From JAZDJJ01 sp043804035 (GTDB lineage Bacteria > Bacteroidota > Bacteroidia > Palsa-948), in NCBI GenBank assembly GCA_043804035.1, contig JAZDJJ010000052.1:1-20440 (forward strand): a stretch of 20,440 nt of DNA, in the 5' to 3' direction. This document shows, piece by piece, positions 1-7,312 of the stretch. How positions within the stretch are numbered: the first letter of the stretch is position 1; every line of letters starts with the position of its first letter. A model generated the notes under the pieces. It saw nothing but the letters and a program-made list of their open reading frames with translations. It did no database searches and was not told the DNA's origin. Position numbers and translations under genes: made by a program.

Positions 1-134
1 TTCCAAAAATTGATTTCGTCATTGCGACTGCGAGGCACGAAGCAGGAAGCAATCTCTATTTCTACATGAAAAAACAGATTGCTTCAGTCGTTCCTCCTTC
101 GCAATGACGTTTATTTGTATTTTTAGAACTGCCC
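1..134 (+). repeat. MITE-like element, family A, copy 1 (left end cut by window)
   Basis: Non-coding dispersed repeat. It matches 20306-20439 over 134 bases with one visible difference (base 68, G versus A). The right end is GAACTGCCC at 126-134; the matching left end GGGCAGTTC is lost outside the window except for its last TTC. Inside are nested inverted repeats: CGTCATTGCGA near the left with TCGCAATGACG near the right, and GAAGCAATCT with AGATTGCTTC, so the whole element can fold into a long hairpin. It encodes no protein of its own, as expected of a MITE or REP-like element moved in trans. Confidence 0.85.
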
Positions 135-214
135 TAAAGAAAATAAAGATTCATAAGAGCAGTTTCAAAAATAGAACTCGTCATTTTGGCAAGATCAGTG
201 TTCATGGCAACGCC

Positions 215-280
215 TACTGATGAACCACCCTCGGTTCATCTTTTGTTGATTTTTTTTGCACAAAAAATTACGCTTCGCAA
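215..280 (+). repeat. Dispersed repeat, family D, copy 1
   Basis: This stretch (TACTGATGAACCACCCTCGG onward, then a T-run and a CACAAAAAATTA motif) recurs at 20027-20092 with few changes. It contains the short palindrome GATGAACC...GGTTCATC. It is bracketed by degenerate CGTCATT (178) and AATGACG (279) motifs like those of the family A element, so it may be the interior of a diverged relative. A short open frame through it (186-377) is repeat-derived and has no protein-like character. Confidence 0.65.
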
Positions 281-480
281 TGACGTTTCCCGAAATCCTG
301 AAACACTCCTGCCCTGGCGACAGTCCATGGTTCAGGACAAGATTCAGGACAGATTACGATTAACGATTAACCAATAATCAATAGTTCGGCTTGGTTCGGC
401 TTCGCTCACCAACCGTGGCTCACTACCTGTCTGCCGTCTGCACAGGCAGGCAAGTAAACAATAATAAATTTTTTAAACTG
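281..480. other. Gene-free stretch of repeat debris
   Basis: No gene is visible here. It holds TTCAGGAC twice (331-338, 343-350), two tandem CGATTAA heptamers (357-370, the same heptamer as at 9447-9460), and an inverted stretch at 424-452 whose reverse complement carries the CTGCCTGTGC and GGCAGACAGG words found in the long family A copies at 14760-14902 and 17548-17747. Confidence 0.5.
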
Positions 481-490
481 TCCTTGATTA

Positions 491-520
491 TTTGTGGTAA
501 CAATATAATATTTACTTTTG
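491..520 (+). promoter_or_regulatory. Putative Bacteroidota-type promoter for the 543 lipoprotein gene
   Basis: TTTG at 491-494 and TACTTTTG at 513-520 fit the Bacteroidota sigma-A pattern TTTG / TAnnTTTG, with an 18-base gap, slightly shorter than the usual 19-21. Transcription would start near 526, leaving a short leader before the ATG at 543. This is a motif match only. Confidence 0.4.
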
Positions 521-542
521 TTAATACTCTTAATTAAATTTT

Positions 543-1391
543 ATGTTCCGATATATATTAATGTCAGTGATTGTATTTGCGATTATGTTTTTCTCCTCTT
601 GCAGAAATAATTCGTCGGAGAATAATTCTGATAATGTTTCTCTGGCAAAAGATTCTTCAACCATTGATACTATTACCAAAACTAAATATGATAAGATAAT
701 CAGTAACATACCTATTCCTTTTAATATTCTTCGTTCTCATAATAATGCCGGACTTATTTTTGAAAAAGGGGCAGCTAATTCATATAAAAAAATTTTCCTC
801 TATTCTTCCAGTTATGCAAAGGCGATAAATCTTGGAATCTACGGATGTGATATGGCATACTGTATAACTTATGAGCAATTTGAAAGTATGGGCAACTATC
901 TCAAATGTATCAAAACACTTGCCGATGATTTGGGTATTCCTCTTGCTTTTGATCAACAGGCGTTGACTAAATTTAAACTATTTGAAACTAATAAGGATAG
1001 TTTGGAAAAACTTATTTTTTTATCTTACAATAGAGTAGATAAAACTTTAAAATCCAATGACCGTATCGGACTTGCATCGCTTGTCATTACTGGCGGATGG
1101 ATAGAAGGACTTTATACAACATTATTAACACTGGGCAATACTCCGTGCAATTATAAAACACATCCTGTTTACGAAAAAATTCTGGAGCAAAAAAAATATC
1201 TTGATATGATTCTTGGGTTGCTTAATGAATTTAAAGAAGAATCTATTTATAGAAATCTTATTGCTGATATGAATTCTATCAAATCCATCTACGATTCTCT
1301 CTCTAATAAATCAAAAATAAATGAATTAGAAATAGTATCACTCTTCAAGGAAATAGAAAAAGTTCGCAATAAGATTATTGTTATGCGATAG
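543..1391 (+). CDS. Hypothetical lipoprotein, Bacteroidota-type, function unknown
   Basis: 282 residues, not assigned to a known function. The N-terminus is a lipoprotein signal peptide: a short charged start (FR at residues 2-3), a hydrophobic core, and a lipobox ending FSSC with Cys20 as the predicted lipidated residue. A low-complexity Asn/Ser-rich tether (RNNSSENNSDN) follows. The rest looks like a soluble, largely helical domain with a conserved-looking stretch around residues 98-125 (NLGIYGCDMAYCITYEQF). I have a general memory of similar uncharacterised Bacteroidota lipoproteins with a GVYGADLSYATTY-like motif, but cannot check it. It is probably anchored to the inner or outer membrane facing the periplasm. 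It stands alone, convergent with rfaE2, behind a plausible promoter. The ATG at 543 is chosen because it directly precedes the signal peptide. Confidence 0.85.
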   Translation: MFRYILMSVIVFAIMFFSSCRNNSSENNSDNVSLAKDSSTIDTITKTKYDKIISNIPIPFNILRSHNNAGLIFEKGAANSYKKIFLYSSSYAKAINLGIYGCDMAYCITYEQFESMGNYLKCIKTLADDLGIPLAFDQQALTKFKLFETNKDSLEKLIFLSYNRVDKTLKSNDRIGLASLVITGGWIEGLYTTLLTLGNTPCNYKTHPVYEKILEQKKYLDMILGLLNEFKEESIYRNLIADMNSIKSIYDSLSNKSKINELEIVSLFKEIEKVRNKIIVMR

Positions 1392-1426
1392 CAAATAACC
1401 GTCATACATCATCCCTAAAAAAACGG

Positions 1427-1921
1427 TTACGAAGATTTAATTTTTTTCTCAATCTTAGTAGTAGAATATTCTTTTACAAATGGAATTGTTGTAACCATTC
1501 CTCCTCTTGCTTTTACAATATCTGCTCCTGCAATATTATCCACTTCCCAGTCGCCACCTTTTACAAGAACATCCGGCTGAAGCATTTTGATGAGTTCGTA
1601 AGGTGTATCTTCATCAAATAAAATAATTGCATCAACAAAATGAATTGCGGAAAGAATCAAAGAACGATCATTTTCATTTTGAATAGGACGATTACTTCCC
1701 TTGCCAAGTTTTTTAACCGAAATATCTGAATTTAAACCAATGATAAGTACATCGCCAAGGTCAGCTGCTCTGGCAAGATAATCAATATGGCCTGGATGAA
1801 GAATGTCAAAACATCCATTTGTGAAAACAATTTTTTTGCTGAGTAATTGCCACACGGCAATTTGCTGCAGGAGCGATTCGCAAGTGATGATTTTTTTCTT
1901 TATGACTTCTATGTTAAGCAT
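1427..1921 (-). CDS. rfaE2: D-glycero-beta-D-manno-heptose 1-phosphate adenylyltransferase (RfaE2/HldE C-terminal type)
   Basis: 164 residues, the usual size of the stand-alone adenylyltransferase half of HldE. It transfers AMP from ATP to heptose 1-phosphate to give ADP-heptose, the LPS inner-core precursor, in the cytoplasm. The nucleotidyltransferase fold is clear: FTNGCFDILHPGH at residues 33-45 carries the HxGH motif (His42, Gly44, His45), LVKGGDW is at 119-125, and the C-terminal EYSTTKI at 151-157 is the second nucleotide-binding motif. No heptose kinase (RfaE1) domain is fused or adjacent, so that activity must be encoded elsewhere. Related CTP-glycerol-type transferases share the fold, but the KGGDW and STTKI motifs favour RfaE2. 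It is divergent from recG and monocistronic here. Confidence 0.93.
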   Translation of the reverse strand: MLNIEVIKKKIITCESLLQQIAVWQLLSKKIVFTNGCFDILHPGHIDYLARAADLGDVLIIGLNSDISVKKLGKGSNRPIQNENDRSLILSAIHFVDAIILFDEDTPYELIKMLQPDVLVKGGDWEVDNIAGADIVKARGGMVTTIPFVKEYSTTKIEKKIKSS

Positions 1922-1938
1922 ATTCCGAAAATAATTTT

Positions 1939-1946
1939 CAAAGGTA
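1939..1946 (-). promoter_or_regulatory. Putative -7 box for rfaE2
   Basis: TACCTTTG on the minus strand matches TAnnTTTG, 18 bases before the rfaE2 start codon. I see no good -33 TTTG partner, so this is weak. Confidence 0.3.
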
Positions 1947-1983
1947 TAAGATTTTTTCAGCCATTAAGATATTTCTTTTTAAG

Positions 1984-1991
1984 TAATTTTG
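1984..1991 (+). promoter_or_regulatory. Putative -7 box for recG
   Basis: TAATTTTG matches TAnnTTTG on the plus strand in the divergent rfaE2/recG spacer, about 65 bases before the recG ATG. No clear -33 element is seen. Confidence 0.3.
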
Positions 1992-2055
1992 TTTTCAGAA
2001 AATCATTTAGAAACTAACAACTCTCATTAGTAATTCAAACAATTCTCAATGCTCA

Positions 2056-4218
2056 ATGATTGCTGTTCCTTTTCTCTCAACTCCAATAGAATTCCTCAAA
2101 GGCGTTGGACCTGACCGTGCAAAAATATTGAAGAGCGAAATCAATATTCACACATTTGGGGATTTACTGACTTATTATCCATTCCGTTATATTGACCGCA
2201 CAAAATTTTACAAGATAAAAGAAGTTAAAGAAGAACTGCCTTTTGTTCAACTGCGTGGAAAACTTTCTAATGTAGAAATTACTAAAGGAAAATCAAAACG
2301 ACTTGTGGCAGAATTTGAGGACGATACAGGAACGATAATACTCGTTTGGTTTCAGGGAATAAAATGGATTATACCGCATCTCAAAGCAGATGTAGAATAT
2401 ATTGTTTTTGGCAAGCCAACCATGTTCCAGGGAAATTACAACATTGCTCATCCTGAAATTGAACCTGTGTCGGAAGAGAATACAGTACTTGCGAGCAAAA
2501 TGCAACCTGTGTATAGTACCACAAAAAAATTAGAATCAAGATGGTTAGATAGTAAAGGACTATGGAAACTTCAGCGCATACTTAATGGAATGATAAAAGG
2601 AAAAATTCCTGAAACGCTTTCGGCAGAAATAATAAAAAAACATAATTTCCCCAGTTATGAAGAAGCGTTGTTAAACATTCATCTTCCGCTTAATCCTGAA
2701 ATGCTCAATCGTGCTCAGTATCGCCTCAAGTTTGATGAACTCTTTTTCATGCAACTTCGTTTGTTGCAGACGAAACTTATCCGTAAAAAAACATATTCGG
2801 GATTTGTTTTTTCTTCCGTAGGAAAATGCTTCAACGATTTTTACAACAATCATCTTCCTTTTGAACTCACTAACGCGCAGAAGCGAGTCATCAAAGAAAT
2901 TCGCAATGATATGAATACGGGCAAACAGATGAATCGCCTTTTGCAGGGAGATGTGGGCAGCGGTAAAACTATTGTCGCTCTGATGAGTATGTTGCTTGCA
3001 ATTGATAATGGATATCAGGCATGTATTATGGCACCAACTGAAATTCTGGCGATGCAACATTTTGATAGTATTTCTCAATTACTGGGAAATATGAGTATAA
3101 AAATTTCTTTGCTTACAGGTTCTACAAAAAAATCGGAACGAAAAATAATTCACGAAGCATTACAAAACGGAGAATTGAATATTCTCATCGGCACTCATGC
3201 TCTTCTTGAAGAAGAAGTGCAATTTAAAAATCTGGGATTAGCAGTGATAGATGAACAACATAGATTTGGAGTGGCACAAAGAGCGAATTTGTGGAAGAAG
3301 AGCCCTACACATCAACAGAATAGCGGAGAGAAAAGCATTTCCATTCCCAAGGGATTGGGATGGATTCCTCCACATGTTTTTGTAATGACAGCAACTCCTA
3401 TTCCACGCACACTCGCTATGACTTTATATGGAGACCTTGATATATCTGTCATTGATGAAATGCCGCCCGGCAGAAAACATATCAAGACGGTGCATTGCTT
3501 TGAACCATCAAGACACAAGATATTCAACTTTATGAAAGAGCAGATAAAAAAAGGCAGGCAGATATATGTGGTGTATCCCATCATTAAAGAATCCGAAAAG
3601 TTGGACTATAAAAATCTCAGCGATGGCTTTGAAATCATCCGAAAAGAATTTCCACTGCCGGAGTATAATGTAGGTATTGCACACGGACAATTAAAAAATA
3701 ATGAACGCGACCTTGCCATGAAACTTTTTGTGCAGAGTAAAACGCACATCCTTGTTGCAACCACAGTAATAGAAGTGGGAGTGGACATTCCAAACGCCAG
3801 TGTGATGGTGATTGAAAGTGCAGAACGTTTTGGTCTTTCACAACTCCATCAATTAAGAGGAAGAGTAGGACGAGGAGCCGAAGAATCTTTTTGTATACTG
3901 ATGACCGATTATAAATTATCTGCCGATGCACGTACTCGTATAGAAACTATAGTACGCACTAACAATGGTTTTGAAATTGCCGAAGTAGATATGCAACTGC
4001 GCGGATTTGGCGATATGGCCGGCACTCAGCAAAGCGGCATTCTTGATTTCCATATTGCTGATATTTCTAAAGATGCTCAACTCCTTCATTATACACACTC
4101 CATTGCCGAAGAACTTTTACGCACCGATGCTCAACTCACCAAACCCGAAAACTTTCCAATTCTTTCGGAACTTAATAAGATAAAAAAAGCAAAACCATAT
4201 TGGGGAAGAATTAGTTAG
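2056..4218 (+). CDS. recG: ATP-dependent DNA helicase RecG
   Basis: 720 residues; RecG is usually near 690-700. It is a branch-migrating helicase that regresses stalled replication forks and processes Holliday junctions and R-loops. The N-terminal wedge/OB region (about 1-150) contains the helix-hairpin-like LKGVGPDRAKIL motif. The helicase core shows Walker A GDVGSGKT (299-305 region), APTEILA (326-332), DEQH box VIDEQHRFGV (397-406), motif III TATPIPRTLA (445-454) and motif VI QLRGRVGRG near the C-terminal domain. Between motifs II and III lies an apparent extra stretch of about 22 residues (416-437, SPTHQQ...GLGWI) before the conserved PPHVFVMTATP; it accounts for the extra length and overlaps a DNA hairpin at 3340-3364. 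The frame is intact. No ribosome binding site is obvious, which is normal for Bacteroidota. Confidence 0.97.
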   Translation: MIAVPFLSTPIEFLKGVGPDRAKILKSEINIHTFGDLLTYYPFRYIDRTKFYKIKEVKEELPFVQLRGKLSNVEITKGKSKRLVAEFEDDTGTIILVWFQGIKWIIPHLKADVEYIVFGKPTMFQGNYNIAHPEIEPVSEENTVLASKMQPVYSTTKKLESRWLDSKGLWKLQRILNGMIKGKIPETLSAEIIKKHNFPSYEEALLNIHLPLNPEMLNRAQYRLKFDELFFMQLRLLQTKLIRKKTYSGFVFSSVGKCFNDFYNNHLPFELTNAQKRVIKEIRNDMNTGKQMNRLLQGDVGSGKTIVALMSMLLAIDNGYQACIMAPTEILAMQHFDSISQLLGNMSIKISLLTGSTKKSERKIIHEALQNGELNILIGTHALLEEEVQFKNLGLAVIDEQHRFGVAQRANLWKKSPTHQQNSGEKSISIPKGLGWIPPHVFVMTATPIPRTLAMTLYGDLDISVIDEMPPGRKHIKTVHCFEPSRHKIFNFMKEQIKKGRQIYVVYPIIKESEKLDYKNLSDGFEIIRKEFPLPEYNVGIAHGQLKNNERDLAMKLFVQSKTHILVATTVIEVGVDIPNASVMVIESAERFGLSQLHQLRGRVGRGAEESFCILMTDYKLSADARTRIETIVRTNNGFEIAEVDMQLRGFGDMAGTQQSGILDFHIADISKDAQLLHYTHSIAEELLRTDAQLTKPENFPILSELNKIKKAKPYWGRIS

Positions 4219-4242
4219 TGCTTATACAAAAAAATAATCAAT

Positions 4243-4397
4243 ATAGGACTTACGCAGAGTTTTCTTATTCTGCCACAAAGGCACCAAGGCACAAAGAAAT
4301 TCTATTGAATTATTCTCTTGCAAAACAAAAACTTGGTGTCTTTGTGTCTTAGTGGCATAAATGTTAGTTTATAAATGAATGTTTGCGTTAGTCCTAT
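4243..4397. repeat. Inverted-repeat element, family B, copy 1
   Basis: The ends are ATAGGACTTACGCA (4243-4256) and TGCGTTAGTCCTAT (4384-4397), a 14-bp inverted repeat with one mismatch. Inside is a second, imperfect 26-bp inverted pair: 4271-4296, beginning TGCCACAAAGG, and 4332-4357, ending CTTAGTGGCA. No coding capacity. It looks like a small non-autonomous palindromic element. Confidence 0.75.
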
Positions 4398-4404
4398 TAT
4401 AGAT

Positions 4405-4543
4405 ACTTACACAAACCTACATAAAATTTTTAATTACACATGAACGGAATAAAAATTTCAAAAACTTTGGAAAAGATAAAGATTTAAAACCACCGCTATT
4501 TCGGCAATCTCAATGCCCAAAGTTAATACGAGTTTGCGTAAGT
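4405..4543. repeat. Inverted-repeat element, family B-like, abutting copy 1
   Basis: ACTTACACAAAC at 4405-4416 is the inverted partner of GTTTGCGTAAGT at 4532-4543, with one mismatch. These are recognisably the family B ends (ACTTACGCA), but the interior is unlike that of the element 7 bases to the left. No gene is present. Together with the family A fragment at 4639 it explains most of the 519-base gap between recG and the MORN lipoprotein gene. Confidence 0.5.
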
Positions 4544-4638
4544 TTATATTACATGAAGCGACTGTCTTTTGTCTGAAGAAATAAAATAATTGTCGGAATG
4601 CTGTGCAATAAAAAAAGTTTAAAGATTCATGATTCAAA

Positions 4639-4713
4639 TTCTACATGAAAAAACAGATTGCTTCAGTCGTTCCTCCTTCGCAATGACGTTTATTTGTATT
4701 TTTAGAACTGCCC
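4639..4713 (+). repeat. Family A element, right-half fragment
   Basis: 75 bases essentially identical to the right half of the element at 1-134, from TTCTACATG to GAACTGCCC. The left half is absent. The flank on the right is TTAT, the same four bases that flank the copy at 17548-17747. It ends 24 bases from the stop of the lipoprotein gene on the opposite strand. Confidence 0.85.
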
Positions 4714-4737
4714 TTATTTCTCTCATAAAAAGTTGCA

Positions 4738-5190
4738 TTAGTTACTTGAATTTAGGATTTCATAATTCATTTCTTTGACTTTATTTTCCTGCTCATCATA
4801 AAAAATCCACTTCCCCGCTTCTTTGCCATCTTTGTAAAATCCATCGTAATATTTTTTTCCGCTTTCGTAATAAACTGTTGTTCTTCCGTCACGTAGTCCT
4901 GCTTTAAAAAATCCTTCACTCTGCACATTCCCATTCTCAAAAAAACTTACCCATTGTCCTTCGCGTTTTCCGTTCACATAAAATCCTTTCATCTTAATAA
5001 TACCACTCGGATATTTTACAATATAGTCCCCGTATTGTGTAGGAGGATTTTTTTCAATAACGCCAGTTAATCCATGTAGAGAAGTATCCACAGATAGTGC
5101 TTTTTCTTTTTCTTTCTCAGAATCAGAAGAGCAGGAAAAAATTAAGTGGCAAGCAATAAAAAGAATATAGAAAGTAATTTTGTTTTTCAT
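4738..5190 (-). CDS. Lipoprotein with MORN-like (MORN_2) repeats
   Basis: 150 residues. The start is a lipoprotein signal peptide with lipobox IFSC (Cys20), then a Ser/Asp/Glu/Lys-rich tether. From about residue 50 the sequence is built of short repeats of the type YPSG.IKMKGFYVNGKREGQW, FENGNVQSEGFFKAGLRDG, YESGKKYYDGFYKDGKEAGKW and a last weaker copy, the pattern of the MORN_2 variant family, whose role is poorly defined. It is probably a membrane-anchored periplasmic or surface protein. It lies 5 bases downstream of the polyprenyl synthase gene and is likely the last gene of the rlmN-polyprenyl synthase transcript. No function can be assigned beyond the repeat fold. Confidence 0.85.
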   Translation of the reverse strand: MKNKITFYILFIACHLIFSCSSDSEKEKEKALSVDTSLHGLTGVIEKNPPTQYGDYIVKYPSGIIKMKGFYVNGKREGQWVSFFENGNVQSEGFFKAGLRDGRTTVYYESGKKYYDGFYKDGKEAGKWIFYDEQENKVKEMNYEILNSSN

Positions 5191-5195
5191 AGTAT

Positions 5196-6176
5196 TTAGT
5201 TTTTTCTTTCAATAGTAAAAACAACAAGTTGTTCTAATGCTTTTTTAGATTCGTTATTATTAAATGAAGAAAGCATTTGTAGTGCTTTATCTTTATACAA
5301 GTGCATTTTTTGTACAGCGTATTCAATTCCTCCGCTGTTATTTACAAAATCAATCACCTTGCCGACTTTTTTAGTATCATCACAATGATTTTTTATTGTG
5401 TCTATAATTTTTCTTTTTTCAAAAAAAGAAGATTGATTTAGCGCATAGATAAGAGGAAGGGTAAATTTTTTTTCTTTGATGTCGTTGCCAATTGGTTTGC
5501 CGATTTTATTACCTGTTCCATAGTCAAACAAGTCATCTTTTATCTGAAAAGCAATTCCCGTTAATTCTCCGAACTGGCGCATCTGTTCAATAATTTCTTT
5601 GTTGCAACCCACCGAAGCCGCACCACAAGAACAGCAAGAAGCAATAAGCACAGCGGTTTTCTGACGGATGATTTCAAAATACACTTTTTCATCCACATCT
5701 AATCGTCTGGCTTTTTCAATTTGCAGAAGTTCACCTTCGCTCATTTCTTTTACCGCATTGGATACGATTTGCAAAAGTTTATAGTCCTCGTTATCCACTG
5801 CCAGCAATAATCCTCTTGAAAGAAGATAATCACCCACCAGCACTGCAATTTTATTTTTCCAGATAGCGTTCAAAGAAAAAAAACCTCTTCGTAAATGTGA
5901 ATCATCCACCACATCATCATGCACAAGTGTAGCAGTGTGAAGTAATTCAATAAGTGCAGCAGCACGGTAAGAAGATTCGTTCATCGTGCCACAGATTTTT
6001 GCAGAGAGAAAAACAAACATCGGGCGCAATTGCTTACCTTTTCTTTTCACAATGTAATGCATAATCTTATCTAACAAAGGAACATGACTTTGCATAAAAG
6101 TGCGAAACTTTGTTTCAAACTCTTCCATCTCTGATAAGATGGGTGCTTTTATTTCATCAAGTGTTATTGCCATCAA
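5196..6176 (-). CDS. ispB: Polyprenyl (octaprenyl-type) diphosphate synthase
   Basis: 326 residues, typical for long-chain trans-prenyl diphosphate synthases. It condenses isopentenyl diphosphate onto an allylic diphosphate to make the side chain of menaquinone, or another long prenyl chain. The first Asp-rich motif DDVVDDS is at residues 87-93, followed by LRRG; the second, IKDDLFDYGTG, lies near residue 217. GKQLRPM at 47-53 is the substrate-binding region. Chain length cannot be read from sequence alone, so the symbol is tentative. The start overlaps the rlmN stop by 4 bases (ATGA), implying translational coupling. The first two codons are both ATG, and either could be used. Confidence 0.92.
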   Translation of the reverse strand: MMAITLDEIKAPILSEMEEFETKFRTFMQSHVPLLDKIMHYIVKRKGKQLRPMFVFLSAKICGTMNESSYRAAALIELLHTATLVHDDVVDDSHLRRGFFSLNAIWKNKIAVLVGDYLLSRGLLLAVDNEDYKLLQIVSNAVKEMSEGELLQIEKARRLDVDEKVYFEIIRQKTAVLIASCCSCGAASVGCNKEIIEQMRQFGELTGIAFQIKDDLFDYGTGNKIGKPIGNDIKEKKFTLPLIYALNQSSFFEKRKIIDTIKNHCDDTKKVGKVIDFVNNSGGIEYAVQKMHLYKDKALQMLSSFNNNESKKALEQLVVFTIERKN

Positions 6177-7217
6177 CCTGAAATAGATTTATTTGCTAAT
6201 TGTCCGCATGCTGCATTAATATCTTTTCCTCTGCTTTTTCTTAAGTTTACGATAATATTTTTACTTTCAAGATAACTCACAAATTTTTTCAATCGCAATT
6301 CTGTAGTCGGTTTGAATTTTGCTTTATCAATTGGATTATATTCTATAATATTTACTTTACATGGAACATATCGGCAAAATGCAACTAACTCTCTTGCATC
6401 GTTGATATCATCATTAAAATTATTGAACAAGATATACTCATAAGTTACCCGCGTTCCGGTTTTTGCATAAAAATATTCCAATGCTTCAGCAATCGCATCC
6501 AATGAATTTTGTTTATTGATAGACATGATTTTGTTTCTCTTTTCATCATTGGCTGCATGCAACGAGAGTGCAAAGTTAAATTTCACTTTGTCATCACCTA
6601 ATTTTTTTATCATTCCGGCAATTCCCGCTGTAGAAACCGTGATGCGATGCGAAGATATTCCTAATCCATTCACAGAAGTAATTTTTTCAATTGAATTTAA
6701 AACATTTTTGTAATTGAGGAGCGGTTCACCCATACCCATATACACAATATTTGAAAGAGGAATGCCATATTTTTCTTTCGCTTGTTTTCTAATAAGCACA
6801 ACCTGATCATACATTTCTTCGGCTTCAAGATTGCGAATTTGTTTGAGCCCTCCGGTTGCACAGAACGAACAATCTAAACTACATCCCACTTGCGAAGATA
6901 TGCAAGCAGTCATTCTGTTTTCAATAGGAATTAAAACACCTTCAACAATATTTCCGTCATACAAGCGAAAAACATTTTTTATAGTTCCATCTTTGCTGAT
7001 TTGTATAGAATCAATTTTTACCACAGGAATAGAAAAATTTTCTTTCAGAAGTTCGCGTACTGTTTTTGCAAGATTGGTCATCTCGTCAAACGAACATGCT
7101 GATTTTTTCCAAAGCCATTCATATACTTGCTCTGCACGAAACGACTTTTCGCCTTTTTTTAGAAAAAAAATCTTTGATTTCGTCTATGGAAAAGTTGCGG
7201 ATGTTTGGAAGTTTCAT
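6173..7217 (-). CDS. rlmN: 23S rRNA (A2503-C2) methyltransferase RlmN, with a one-base frameshift near the 5' end
   Basis: A radical SAM enzyme that methylates A2503 of 23S rRNA and A37 of some tRNAs. The intact 302-codon frame starts at 7081 and contains the cluster motif CSLDCSFC (Cys67, Cys71, Cys74 of that frame), the preceding catalytic-type Cys60 in ACISSQVG, and AACGQL near the C-terminus with the methylated-Cys position. The family's first 45 residues are missing from that frame but are present upstream: ATG at 7217 gives MKLPNIRNFSIDEIKDFF, which runs out of frame at a run of seven T's on the plus strand (7154-7160). Deleting one base there gives a 347-residue protein of normal length, reading on through SFRAEQVYEWLWKK into the long frame. 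The cause is either a homopolymer sequencing error or a real frameshift. It overlaps ispB by 4 bases. Confidence 0.9.
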
Positions 7218-7312
7218 AAGTAATGACAAACTGGTGTTACACAGAAAAGTAATTAACTACAAGCAAAAAATTCATATATAAAAACATAGTGTTTTTTAAA
7301 ATGTTTGTGTTG

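Noticed and set aside
186..377. 63-codon open frame in the left repeat region
   Set aside because: It runs through the family D repeat and simple repeats, has no protein-like pattern, and its middle recurs non-coding at 20027-20092.
1396..1429. Terminator between the lipoprotein gene and rfaE2 (TAACCGT...ACGGTTA)
   Set aside because: The stem is 7 bp with a 20-base loop, overlaps the rfaE2 stop codon, and the T-run is not clearly placed; too weak to call.
2671..3078. 135-codon minus-strand frame inside recG
   Set aside because: It is opposite the recG helicase core, which is clearly the coding strand.
6831..7223. 130-codon open frame on the plus strand opposite rlmN
   Set aside because: It is antisense to the conserved radical SAM region and the restored rlmN N-terminus; no independent evidence for coding.
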